Below are positions 1 to 12,300 of a stretch of 64,000 nt of DNA, one piece after another. The DNA is from Actinostola sp. cb2023 (taxonomy: Eukaryota > Cnidaria > Anthozoa > Actiniaria > Actinostolidae). The stretch lies in contig JAUJYZ010000926.1 in the NCBI GenBank assembly GCA_033675265.1, forward strand, positions 110,001 through 174,000, in the 5' to 3' direction. The number at the start of each line of letters is the position of its first letter. Positions within the stretch are counted from its first letter, which is position 1. Below the pieces are notes generated by a model. That model did no database searches, had not been told where the DNA came from, and worked only from the letters and a program-made list of their open reading frames with translations. A program made the translations under genes and the position numbers.

Positions 1-3000
1 GATTGGTGGTTTACTTGGTGCTCTATTCACTTTCCTCAACCTTAAGGTATAGTACTACAGAATAAACTACTACAAATGATGATGATGATGATGAAGACTT
101 TATTTCAAGAGAGTAACACATAAAAGTGAAATACACTTATATACTTGTGGCCCTCACTAAACTTAATAAATAACAATATAATATAAATATCTTAAAAACC
201 TACACTACAATTACACTACACTACACAATGTACATTATATAAATTCCAACTATTCTGACAAATACGTTTTTCTGTTGATGCATCTAAGCAATATTGGATA
301 TATAATAGAAAAGAAATGATAGTTCATCTTCTCTGCACAAACTACCCTACATTGTATTAACAACCATGTATAAGTCACACCCTGAAATGTTGGAAAATAA
401 TTACTGGTACATTGTATTAAAGTGGAGTACTTGAAATCAGTAGTTTTGTTTCCAGATCGCAAGGTTTCGTCGCTACCACATTGGAAGTATTCAATCCAAA
501 GGCTGGAAGAACTTGGCAAGACTAATGGAACCTGTTATCATCATGGTATTAACTTAACCAACAAATAATGAAAGCAGTGACCCGGTGTAGTGTGTTGTGT
601 GTAACTATATTCTCATTGATTCAGTTTCTTTGTTCTTGGTTAATGGATAGTAAAACCTTGAAAAGAAGCCCATTGTGACCCTTGGGTGGGCTTCTTTTCG
701 AGGTTTTACAGTATTATCTTCACAAAGGAGGGCAATATCTAGTTATCAACCTTTTGTTGTAGATCATTACTGCCAGTGTGTCTGTGTTCCTTCCTGCTGC
801 TTTCTCTTGTACGCCGTTTGAATGTACTTTTTCATCAGAGGGGTACAGGTGAGTCATCCATTCGTCATTGCAGTTCAGTTCATTCATAAGACTAATTTAC
901 AGTGGAACCCTGCTTTATGGACACCTGCTTAATACGGACACCCACTTATTATGGACAGTTAAATTGTTTTTCCCTTAACTGTCCACAGTAACACTGGTTC
1001 CACTGTAATTTTTTGTCATTCAGCCCCAAGTGTCTGTCAACATCCCACAATCCACTCCATACAGAGAGAACTGTCAACAACTACACATGTCCATCAGGAG
1101 TGTCAGTCATCCACAATGACACACAGTTTACCAATGCTTCATTCAATGAAGGTACTGTAATGACACTAGAGTCGTTTTCGTATTAGTGGGAAGTAGCTAT
1201 GGTACAGTTTGTGCCGTGCTGTGCCGGTTTGCGCCATGATGGTGCAGCATCCAAGCATTCTGATTGGTTGAGCGATGATTTTGCGCGCTGTGATTGGTTG
1301 AATACAATATCTTCGATTTCGTACCGTGACGGTATTAAAGTCTGTGCTGTAAAAAGTATTTGATTTAATGAGAACATATTTGACTTTTTGTTACCCTAGT
1401 GGCTACCTTATTATTTGTGACTGGTGAGCAGGCCATCCATCATCTGTTTTCAAGGGATACACACTTTGAACTTGGATACGCGTAAGTTTGATGGTAGAAT
1501 GCATTCCCCATGAAACTCGTGACATCTGAAAATACCATGCTGCATCACAGCTCTGCAGGTTACAGCACACATATATGAACTACAGCACATATGAACTTAT
1601 TTATTGTTTGTTGAGATAATTATCAGCCAGGAAAATCATTTTCTTTGATTCACACTTTGCACTTCTAATGTTTTTTTTGCAGATCTCTTTTTACCGTGTT
1701 AGCTGTGTATTTTATCCTTGCATGCTGGTCATCTGGGAGTGCCATCTCTAGTGGCCTCGTTGTCCCAATGTTGTAAGTCTGATGGACAGTCCAAAATCTC
1801 AATCATTATTTGATTTGATGATTTGGAAACAATTTCAAAGATGCTTTTATTTTAATTAAAACGTAAGAAAGTACATATAACTACTCTATTGTTACAAGTG
1901 AGTGTTATTTTGCAGGTTTATTGGTGGTGTGTATGGTCGTATTATAGGACGAGCCATGGTAGACTTATTTGGAGTACACACATCAGGTATAAGTAGCACA
2001 ACAACTGTGTCATGTGAAGCAAAGGAAAGAAAACATTTTTGATCCATGCCGTATGCATTGAGCTTGTGCTTGTGTCAGGCTTGTTTTCACTGTGAAATAA
2101 CACCTCTTAAAGTGCTTATGCTTGTGTCAGGCCTGTTTTCACAGTCACATAATGCCTTTTGTGCTTGTGCTTGTTTTCACTGTAAATAACACCTCTTGTG
2201 CTTGTACTTATGTTTGTGTCGCTAGTGAAAGCTGGACTTGAGAGACCATCCATACTCATGTGGTACTGAGTGATTGGGTGTGTTGTAATGGTTCATGTAC
2301 ACACTCCCATATCTTGACCTCAAACTTGTACTTTGTTAATTAGTTCAGTTGATAACCATTGCTTGTGTTCACTTGTAGGTTACTGGGCGTGGATGGACCC
2401 TGGTGCCTTTGCATTAATTGGTGCAGCATCGTTCTTTGGTGGAGTGTCAAGACTCACAATGTCTTTAACTGTTATCATGGTAGGTGTGATATTCTGTTTT
2501 AGAATACGGTAGAGAGCACTGAGAAACGTGTTCAGTCAACAACGTCTTCTTTAATCTCCGATTACTAATCATATTCAATGAGTATTATACCAAGTGTCAC
2601 GTGGTATTGATAAGTGTCAATCATAATATTTATAAGCAAAATATATATTACAGTAGGTTTATTTGGTCCTTGAGTAGTCACACATTGTGCTTATAGCAGT
2701 CTGTACACTTGTTGCAGATGGAAATCACCAATGACATTCAGTTTCTCCTGCCAATTATGGTTGCTATCATGGTTGCTAAGTGGGTTGGTGACTTCACCAC
2801 TCATCCACTGTACCATGCTCTGTTAGAGTTGAAGTGCATTCCATTCCTGGATTCTGAACCAATCATATTCCACGAGGGTTCAAAGAGGTATTATCATTGT
2901 ACATTGTCAGAAACATAACATTCATTGTCAGTATAAAGCCCTGGGGGGGGGGGGGGGGGGGGGTACTCAGGGGTATCAGTGACGAGGAGGTGCGAATGAG

Positions 3001-6000
3001 GCCAACTTTTTAGCCCCCCAAAAGCATTATGCAAAAACAAGACCCCAAAAAAGTCCAACGGCCCAAAATCGTAACCCCATAAAAGTCCAATTTTTCTCCG
3101 CAAAAATCGAGAACGGTAGGATATCCTTTTTATCAACCCTCCAAAAAGTCCTTAACAAAATCTTTATATCAAAAAAAGGCCACCAGAAAATTAATAACTT
3201 AAAAAGTCCCAAGCCGCGAATTTCAAACCCAAAAAAGGTCTTTGCACCTCCCCGTCACTGATACCCCTGAGTACCCCCCCCCCCCCTGGGGTATAAAGGC
3301 TTACTTACTTACTATTAATATCCCCTTCAATATACTTGACAGTATCAATCTAGAGTTGTTTCGTGCTTCCAATGCAATGACCAAGCCACCAGTGGTGAGT
3401 AATAATCTATAATAATAATAATAATGTCGGTTCTTATAAAGTGCATTTCACTCATTGTCTCAATGCGCTTTAAAACCAATGGAGGACTTTTTCGGGCTGC
3501 ATATGAAGGCACTAGACTGATTCCATAAGTCGCTGTTTTCGCTCCTTTTAGATAGGTGGAGCGACATCAGGATCGACATAGAGTGAACTGGGACCGACTT
3601 ATGAAGGCACGAAGGCGCCTACGGCAGCCAACAGTCATATTGTGTACAGACTTCTCAACCCAAGGAACAGCCATGTCATTAAAGACAATGGATTAATTTG
3701 ATGTTTGTGTGACAGGTCATCCATAAAGTAGAGAACGTGCGACACCTTTCACGTCTGTTGCTTGATACTCCTCATGGTGGGTACCCTGTGGTAGAGAAGG
3801 GTGAGGGTGATGTAGAGGTATTTGCTGGCACAATATCAAGGTAAGACTGCCATAGATAACCATTGTGTGTGAAACTGATAAAGGTCTAAGTCACTATTGA
3901 TTCATTATAGGAATGACATTAGCATCCTCTTGTCACGTGAAGACATATTTTCTTCAAGGGAAAACTTGCTTCCTAATGAGGAAGACATGGACTTCAGCGG
4001 TATTGACTACTATCTGGTCAGTACGTGCTCTCAAATAATTAGTACTTACCATATATTTCCTTAGTCACCCCCCCCCCCCCCCCCCCTTTAACAGGGGACC
4101 CTCCCCCTTTACCCAGGGTAGCAAAGGGGTTACATGCGACGCGTGATTTGGCCCAAAAATGGTGCGTGAATCGTGAAAAACACTCCATAAACAAAAGATA
4201 AAACCGTGATCCGTGAATTTGCAAGAAAGACGTGCATGAAATGGCTTAAATGATTCTTTTGAGTCGTGAATTTACAAAAAAATGGAACGTGAAGCGTGAT
4301 CAACTCCACCCCTTTGCTATCCAGGGTTGGAGGTTTGACTTGGATATGATGAATCAATCATTTTGTTTGGATTGGGGATTACCGTAATAATTATTATTTT
4401 TGTGGTTTAATTGAAGGGGTGGCTGGAAAAACGTGCCAGGTGACTTTTGATGACTTTTTTCAACTTCTCTCAAAACGGTCTAAATTTGCATGAACAGGCT
4501 CATGTAAACCTAAATATCAATGCTTGGGTGTTTTTATAGCGATCAGAATTGAAAAACCCTTGATTTCCTACCATAGAAACGGCCCGGCTTCGCTTGACAA
4601 CGGCCGTGAATGTATATGCTTGAATTGAATGGAATTGAATGGACTATTGAATGGAATTGAATGGACTTGAATGGACTATTGAATTGAATTGAATTAACAT
4701 TTTTGACTGTTTGTGTTTTCAAGCAGAAAATCAAATCTAATTAAGACCATGTTAGCGTCAATGAAAGCATTTCGTAGTATATTTCTGCATTTTTAAAAGT
4801 TGTTTCAAGTCATAAGATGTTTGACCTTGTTCACGTGTTCACCATCGCTTTGATTTGCAGTTATGCGTGATTTATACCGGCGATATAATCGTCAACATAA
4901 GCATGATTCACCGTCGCTTTGATTTGCAGTTTTGCTGTGATACCGGCGCTGATATAATCGTCAACATAAGCCACAGGCAGCCCAACCATTGGTTTTGAGG
5001 CTATTTCAAAATAATAAATACAAATATTTTATATTAAGTGCCGTTGTAGATTGCCGTCGCGGACGTCAACGTTCGTTTAGAGCCGTTATTCGTCAGTGCG
5101 CTCGCTGTCATCCTCACGTCTCCCTCCTTGAATTTTCTCGTGCGATGTTACACGGGACGATTTGCAGCGACGATTTATCGCGCAACATTCTGTCAATTTT
5201 TAATGTATGTTACACGAGCCAACTTTTCGCGCAACATTGGTTCGAAATGGCATGGTAACATGCATGTTACACGGGACGCTTTTTAGCGCAACATCTCGTA
5301 AGTAAGTAAACCAAGCGTGCGCTCGATGGCGTAACTGACGTCAGTAGCGCGCGCACTTCACTCGCTAAGATGTTATTCAAATCACAACAGTTATATATTA
5401 TAAGTTGATAGTATATGTCTGTTTTTCTAATCAAAAGATGAACAAAGGCTACATACCACATGCTCTCGAGCTTAATGAAGCATTGCATCGTTTTGAAGAA
5501 AACCCCAGATATGACCGACTTTTTATTGATCTGGTGAGTAATTTTAGTTCTCTTTCATTTACTGCCCATCCATACGAACTTTGGATATTCCATATTATGT
5601 AGAACCTGTGTTCATCCAAATGTTTGACAGGTTTTATCGATATGCGTGTCTGGCTGGGGTGTTATACGTGATATTGTGTCAGATATAATCAATAGAAACT
5701 GATAATATATACAATGTAATACAACATATTATTTTTCGATTTTTTATCCATTTGTAAAAGCATTGAGTTTATGAAATGAATTTCAAGAAATAAATTACTA
5801 TTATTATTATTAAAGATAAGACTTTTTTTCTTTTTCCAGTCCCCTTATGTCAATGACTCTGCTCCGTCAGTCCACGAGAAATTTTCTCTTCACCGCACCT
5901 ACATCATCTTTAGAACACTTGGTCTAAGGTGAGCGAACAATATATTTATTTATTATTAATTATTGATCTGGTGAGTAATTATATCTGGTGAGTAATAATA

Positions 6001-7338
6001 TTAATTATTATTTTACCATGTTTAAACGAGCCTCATGCAAGCAAGCATAAACAGACGTCAGCTTGGTCTTGTTTCAGCATACTTCGCTTACTTAATCTTT
6101 GAATTGTAAAGATGTACACGTATGTTGTTAAAACTGCCTTAGAATTATCATTATTAAGTAGTGCGTGGGAGGTGAAGATCACCAAAGCTAGTAAAATGAT
6201 GGTTGTATGATCACAAAGTTTTGATGTTCATTTTTGATCATGTCTTTGCAGACACTTGGTTGTGGTAGACAAGAGTAACAGGTACATAATTACTATTATT
6301 ACTGATACCAAATAATAGTGTCAAAGTTAATTTTTCTCGGCTTCTCATTGGACGAGGAGTCACGTGAGAGTTATCAAAATTCAACTGTTTCCCGGCAACA
6401 GCTCTGAGCGGGCAACAATGTTGTGGACCGGTAATAACAAAACCGGAAGTTACTTCATCGGATTACTTTTCTGATGAAGTAATTAACTTCTGGTTTTGTT
6501 ATTACCGGTCCACAACATTTTGTTGCCCACTTTGTATTCGAAAGTTGAAAAATTAAAACTTTTATTATGTCCTCTTTTGCGTTCTTTGACACTTGGTATA
6601 AAACACTTATTTACTGGGACCTTGGGAAACAGTATGTTTTGTGGTCCCAAGACTGCTGATATTTCTAGAGGCAAGGCGTAGCCGGGGGAAACATCAAGGG
6701 ACCACAAAACATACTGGTTTCCCGAGGTCGCAGTAAATAATAAGTGTTAATTATGTAGGGATGGGTCTTGTTTTGCTCCTTGGGGCCATCCTCTGGGACC
6801 TTGACTTCTATTTGTTATTATTACTGTAAAAGGGAGTCAAAGCTCGTGCTGTTGATCAGCATATGTATGTATATAGTGATGTATACAGTCATTTGCAAAA
6901 ATTCTGGCCGCCACGAGACCGCCACGATATATCAATATATCGGGTGCATTATGGGTAATTAAATAATACTATTTTGAGTTTCCTAACTTATTAAATGAAT
7001 TAAATGAAGCAAAATTTACAAACAACAAACGTATGACTAAAATAAACATTATACTAAATATTTCTACCAACTTTGCTGGCGTTAACCCGCTTTAAGGGGA
7101 ATTTGCTATTATTTAATTACCCATAATGCACCCGATATATTGATATTTCGTAGCGGCCAGAATTTTTCCAAATGACTGTATTAAGTAATTAAAGTATTCT
7201 TACTCTATCAGAGTTAAAGGAATTATCACACGTAAAGACCTGATGGGATTTCATTTGGAGCAGAAGATTTCACAGCATATTCATGACCATGTGGAGCTAC
7301 AAACCAATACATCATCAGAAATCAGTGTCCTCTCTTAA
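1..7338 (+). CDS. ClC-6/7-type chloride/proton exchanger (3' part, 16 exons)
   Basis: This is the C-terminal 495 residues of a ClC family anion transporter, most like the endosomal/lysosomal ClC-6/ClC-7 exchangers. Exons by eye: 2-46, 456-545, 763-848, 1024-1151, 1400-1481, 1683-1772, 1916-1986, 2379-2479, 2718-2887, 3343-3394, 3716-3840, 3911-4016, 5438-5533, 5840-5928, 6252-6281, 7212-7338. All splice phases agree and the stop is TAA. Visible family marks are the SGLVVP helix-N segment, the GAASFFGGVSRLTMSLTVIM and MEITND helices, and PIMVAIMVAKWVGD. Two cytoplasmic CBS domains follow (exons 3343-4016 and 5438-7300), with HGGYPVV and LGLRHLVVVD cores. An AATAAA lies at about 7428. The first half of the channel, including the gating-glutamate region, lies upstream of the window. 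Family assignment is firm; the ClC-6 versus ClC-7 choice is not. Confidence 0.9.
899..1007. mobile_element. Short MITE with ACAGTGGAACC terminal inverted repeats
   Basis: The ends ACAGTGGAACCC and GGTTCCACTGT form inverted repeats about 109 bp apart. The interior repeats a 'ttatggacacc' motif. Ends of this kind are typical of small pogo/Tc1-like non-autonomous elements (family knowledge, not searched). It sits in a ClC intron. Confidence 0.6.
1165..1380. mobile_element. MITE family A, copy 1 (ClC intron)
   Basis: It starts with agagtcgttttcgtat..gtgggaag and contains the paired 'attctgattggttga' and 'gtgattggttgaat' motifs. The same arrangement recurs at 30788-30962 and 52975-53175, so this is a dispersed family. 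The outer right end is less clear in this copy. Confidence 0.6.
2938..3292. mobile_element. MITE flanked by poly-G/poly-C ends (ClC intron)
   Basis: The left arm (poly-G, then ggggtactcaggggtatcag) is the reverse complement of the right arm (ctgatacccctgagtacccc, then poly-C). The interior is about 250 bp and rich in 'aaaaagtcc' motifs. This is a foldback-type non-autonomous element in the intron after the exon ending at 2887. Confidence 0.7.
4039..5437. other. Long ClC intron with repeats and no gene
   Basis: The intron between exons 3911-4016 and 5438-5533 holds a poly-C tract (about 4068-4086), a GAATTGAATG-type simple repeat (about 4620-4695), a direct duplication of about 65 bp (about 4838-4905 and 4908-4971), and a CACAGGCAGCCCAA element end at 4972 that resembles the one at 46494. 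I see no coding region. Confidence 0.5.
6425..6755. repeat. Two adjacent inverted-repeat hairpins (ClC intron)
   Basis: At 6425-6505 a palindrome of about 80 bp pairs 'gaccggtaataacaaaacc' with its complement. At 6600-6750 arms containing 'ggaccacaaaacatactg' pair with 'cagtatgttttgtggtcc'. Both look like MITE hairpins, the first inserted beside or within the second. Confidence 0.55.
6885..7180. mobile_element. MITE with about 80-bp inverted repeats, last ClC intron
   Basis: The left end tacagtcatttgcaaaaatt and the right end ttccaaatgactgta are inverted. The match continues inward through tctggccgcc and the segment reading cgggtgcattatgggtaatt. The spacer is about 140 bp. It lies between the last two ClC exons. 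Confidence 0.75.
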
Positions 7339-7489
7339 AGCCGTGCACTGTTGTACAAAATACTTTTAAACCTGATACTGTAATTAAAAGAATGGCAATT
7401 TGATATGAATATACAATGTAGAGATTGAATAAAGATGTTCTTTGTATAAACACAAATGAAGCCTAGTACCATATCTCATGGATATTTAG

Positions 7490-8790
7490 AATGGGTGAGT
7501 GGGTGGTGTAAGAATGGGTGGTGTAAGAATGGGTGGTGTAAGAATGGGTGGGATAAGAATGGGTGAGTGGGTGGGGTAAGAATGGGTGGGGTAAGAGTGG
7601 GTGGTGTAAGAATGGGTGAGGTAAGAATGGGTGAGTGGGTGGGGTAAGAATGGGTGAGTGGGTGGGATAAGAATGGGTGAGTGGGTGGGGTAAGAGTGGG
7701 TGGTGTAAGAATGGGTGAGTGGGTGGTGTAAGAATGGGTGGTGTAAGAATGGGTGGGATAAGAATGGGTGAGATAAGAATGGGTGAGTGGGTGGTCTAAT
7801 GGGTGAGTGGGTGGGGTAAGAGTGGGTGGTGTAAGAATGGGTGAGTGGGTGGGATAAGAATGGGTGAGTTGGTGGTCTAATGGGTGAGTGGGTGGGGTAA
7901 GAATGGGTGGTGTAAGAATGGGTGGGATAAGAATGGGTTGGTGGTGTAAGAATGGGTGAGTGGGTGGGGTAAGAATGGGTGAGTGGGTGGGATAAGAATG
8001 GGTGTGGGTGGTCTAATGGGTGGGGTAAGAGTGGGTGGTGTAAGAATGGGTGAGTGGGTGGGGTAAGAATGGGTGAGTGGGTGGGATAAGAATGGGTGTG
8101 GGTGGTCTAATGGGTGGGGTAAGAGTGGGTGGTGTAAGAATGGGTGAGTGGGTGGGGTAAGAATGGGTGAGATAAGAATGGGTGAGTGGGTGGTCTAATG
8201 GGTGAGTGGGTGGGGTAAGAGTGGGTGGTGTAAGAATGGGTGGTGTAAGAATGGGTGAGTGGGTGGGGTAAGAATGGGTGAGTGGGTGGTCTAATGGGTG
8301 AGTGGGTGGGGTAAGAGTGGGTGGTGTAAGAATGGGTGAGTGGGTGGTGTAAGAATGGGTGAGTGGGTGGGATAAGAATGGGTGAGTGGGTGGGGTAAGA
8401 GTGGGTGGTGTAAGAATGGGTGAGTGGGTGGGGTAAGAATGGGTGAGTGGGTGGAGTAAGAATGGGTGAGTGGGTGGTGTAAGAATGGGTGAGTGGGTGG
8501 GGTAAGAATGGGTGAGTGGGTGGTGTAAGAATGAGTGAGTGGTGTAAGAATGGGTGAGTGGGTGGGGTAAGAGTGGGTGGGGTAAGAATGGGTGAGTGGG
8601 TGGTGTAAGAATGGGTGAGTGGGTGGGGTAAGAGTGGGTGGGGTAAGAATGGGTGAGTGGGTGGAGTAAGAGTGGGTGGGGTAAGAATGGGTGAGTGGGT
8701 GGGGTAAGAGTGGGTGGGGTAAGAATGGGTGAGTGGGTGGTGTAAGAATGGGTGAGTGGGTGGGGTAAGAGTGGGTGGGGTAAGAATGTC
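7490..8790. repeat. G-rich minisatellite (15/23-bp units)
   Basis: About 1.3 kb is made almost wholly of two interspersed units, gggtggtgtaagaat (15 bp) and gggtgagtgggtggggtaag plus aat (23 bp), with small variants. It lies between the 3' ends of the convergent ClC and Homer genes. The C-rich strand lacks stops over long stretches (Pro/Thr/His/Ser repeats), but this is an artefact of the repeat and not a gene. Regular GGG runs could form quadruplexes (inference). Confidence 0.9.
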
Positions 8791-9208
8791 AGGTAAGATG
8801 GAAGAATTCTCACGACAGACAGACACAATAATAAGATGCGATCACAATTAAATTATTTACATTTTCTGAAATCCAATTCAATTATTACATTCATATATTG
8901 TATCACTTCATATCTACAAATATCACTAGGTATCTAACTCTACATCATTCCCTTTAAGGTAATGTACACAATGTACTACAAACCAATGATTTTTGTGTTG
9001 ATTAATATACAGTATTTCATGTATCATGAATACCAAGCCAAGCAGCAAACATCCTACACACACTATCAAACCATAAAACTAGCCCTAATATATTGGAAAT
9101 AAAAAAGAATACCAACTATGCAATGCTTACAGTAGACTTGACAACAAACTACATGTATGTAATCTAATAATTTGATATGCATATATTAATAAAAGATTCC
9201 CTGACTTG

Positions 9209-9284
9209 AGGCCTAGTTCAGACGTCGTGCTAATCATGAGCCGTTCTCATTTCAAACAAAAGTACGGCATTTCAACTAGGCCTT
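9209..9284. mobile_element. Short MITE, AGGCCTAGTTCA ends
   Basis: The ends aggcctagttcaga and caactaggcctt are inverted. The interior holds gagccgttctcatttcaaac, whose complement occurs in the longer copy at 28089-28213. It is in the Homer 3' flank. Confidence 0.65.
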
Positions 9285-9383
9285 ATAACTACCAGTACTA
9301 ACAATATATCATTGTTTGGAATTCAAACATTATTTTGTCACACTGTATATAACACACTCTAATATTATTCATATAATTATTGT

Positions 9384-12300
9384 CTAGCAATTGTTGACCA
9401 TTGTAGGGATACTATCATTCAGTGTATTGAGTTCATCTAGTTTAGACTTTATAGCCTCGTGTAAAGACTTAAATTGTTGAGCTGATGACATTAGGCTGGA
9501 TTCTGCCAATTTGTCTTCTAATCCCTTCATTTTTTGTTGTAATCCTTCATTTTCTTCCCTGCAAACCTGCAATGGATAGAAAGAGGAATATAAAACACCA
9601 CACCCAGTGCAAGAATGCCTACTATGTTAACTCACCTTGACTTGGCTGTGCAATTCATTATTTGTGTGTTTTAATAACGTTAACTCCTGTTGCAAACAAC
9701 AAAGCAAAACAATCGATCAGATATACCGTAACAATAGCAACAACAACGCTAGCAGCTACAGAGGTCTACAGGAGCTCTTATCAATGTAGTATAGTAGCAG
9801 TACTAGCAGCTACGTACAGGGGTCTACAGGAGCTCTTATCAATGTAGTATAGTAGCAGTACTAGCAGCTACAGAGGTCTACAGGAGCTCTTATCAATGTA
9901 GTATAGTAGTATAGTAGCAGTACTAGCAGCTACAGGGGTCTACAGGAGGTCTTATCAATGCAGTATAGTAGTATAGTAGCAGTACTAGCAGCTACAGGGG
10001 TCTACAGGAGCTCTTATCAATGCAGTATAGTAGTATAGTAGCAGTACTAGCAGCTACAGGGGTCTACAGGAGCTCTTATCAATGTAGTATAGTAGCAGTA
10101 CTAGCAGCATTAGAGTGATATGAAAGTGATATGATGTATGTTGACAATACCATACCTACTACTACTGCTACATGTACAATGTACTGCTGTTGCTGCTGCT
10201 ACTACTACTACAACTAATAAGAATAAAAAAACGTCATTATAGTGAACTAATTTGGGATGTTCTAACCTCTTCACTGTCCCTTGCAACACTTTCTAAGTGA
10301 ATGATCCTTCCTTCTAATGCCATCTTGTCTTGTTGCACACTGTTAAACATGTCAGCATTCACATCTGATGACTCCATCTCTTGAACCTATTGTACAAATC
10401 ATAGACTAGCTAGACCAGACAAGAAGTGGGCACCCACCATAAATGGACACCTCCCAAAAGTGGACACTTCCCATAAACAGACACCTCCCATAAACAGACA
10501 CCTCACACAAAGAGACACCTCCCATAAGCAGACACTTTCCATAAGTGCACACCTCCCATATGCAGAAACCTCCCATAAGCGGACACCTCCCATAATTAAG
10601 AGGACAGACTACTCCCATAAGCAGACATTGCTTTTGTAACTTCCCATAAGGGAATACAACTCATAAGCAGACACCTCTCATAAGTGGAAACCTCCCATAA
10701 GTGGACACCTCCCATAACTGGACACCTCCCATAAGTAGACACCTCCCATAAGTGGACACCTCCCATAAGTGGACATTGCTTTTGTAACTTCCCGTAAGGG
10801 AATACAACTCATAAGCAGACCCCTCTCATCATAAGCAGACATTGCTTTTGTAACTTCCCATAAGGGAATACAACCCATAAGTGGACACCTCCCATAAGTA
10901 GACACCTCTCATAAGTAAATGGACACTACGCATAAGTGGACACCTCATAAGCAGACACCTCTTATAAGAGGACACCTCTCATTAGTGGGCACCTCCCATA
11001 AGTGGACACCTCTCATAGGTAGACACCTCCCATAAGTGGGCACCTCCCATAAGTGGACACCTCCCATAAGTGGACACCTCTCATAAGTGGACACCTCCCA
11101 TAATTGGCCACCTACCTCTCATAAGTGGACACCTCCCATAATTGGACACCTCCCATAAGTGGACAACTCCCATAAGTGGACACCTCCCATAAGTGGACAC
11201 CTCCCATAAGTGGACACCTCCCATCAGTAGACACCTCCCACAAGTGGACACCTCCCATAGGTGGACAACTCCCATAAGTGGACACCTCCCATAGGTGGAC
11301 AACTCCCATAAGTGGACACCTCCCATAAGTGGACACCTCCCATAAGTGGACACCTCCCATAAGTGGACACCTCCCATAAGTAGACACCTCCCACAAGTGG
11401 ACACCTCTCATAAGCAGACACCTCCCATAAGTGGGCACCTCTCATAAGTGGACACCTCCCATAAGTGGACACCTCCCATAAGTGGACACCTCCCATAAGT
11501 GGACACCTCCCATAAACAGACACCTCTCTTAAGAAGACACCTCTCATAAGTGGACACCTCTCATAAGCAGACACCTCTCATAAGGAGACATCTCCCACAC
11601 TTCTCAAAAGGGTTTATTTTCCAATGTAAGTAGATGTGTCAATGTAAAGACTAACCTTTTTTCTGAGCCTGATGCTTTCTTCCTTGTATGCATTCAATTG
11701 CTTCTTCCATTCCTCTACATTTGCAGTACTTTCCTGCAAAGCTGCAGTTAATCTAGCATTGTTATTCTTTAATGTCTGTAATTCTGTTTCCCATTTCTTG
11801 GAATTGGTTGAACTAGAAAAGAGAACGTACAGATGTTGTTACAAGCTATCAACCAGCAAACTCCAGTAGCTGCTTCCAAAATGGGCACTTCCCACTTGTG
11901 TATTTTCCACCTGCTGATTTTACATGTTTATTTGAAGTCTATAAATTGTCATGGCTGCTTTCTCTCCAGTAGGATCTGTGATGCATCTATTTCAAATTCT
12001 ATTCTGTTACCTATTATTATTATTATCATTACCTACGTAATTTGAATACAGTATTACAATAGGAATATTGTGGTATTAACTTTTGAAGAATACTCCTTTT
12101 TACTTTTCCCTGCGCCGTCTTGAAAAGTAAAAATCCATATGCATGTATGTATTTCTATATTAACCGACACGTTCAAGACCGTGGGAACCTCCCTTACATC
12201 TCCAACCCCCCGTAACACCCCCTCTCCCCCTTGACAATGTTGCTCATGTCTTTCGTGCACCCAGACACACCTCTCCGACCAACATTGACAAGGGGAAGGG

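Noticed and set aside
8013..8828. Open - strand frames of 239-271 codons, Thr/His/Pro/Ser-rich
   Set aside because: They lie wholly in the 15/23-bp minisatellite, which lacks stops in several frames. No splice context or domain.
11081..11574. Open - strand frames of about 110 codons, Cys/Arg/Trp/Gly-rich
   Set aside because: Product of the 17-bp array in a Homer intron; overlapping frames are equally open.
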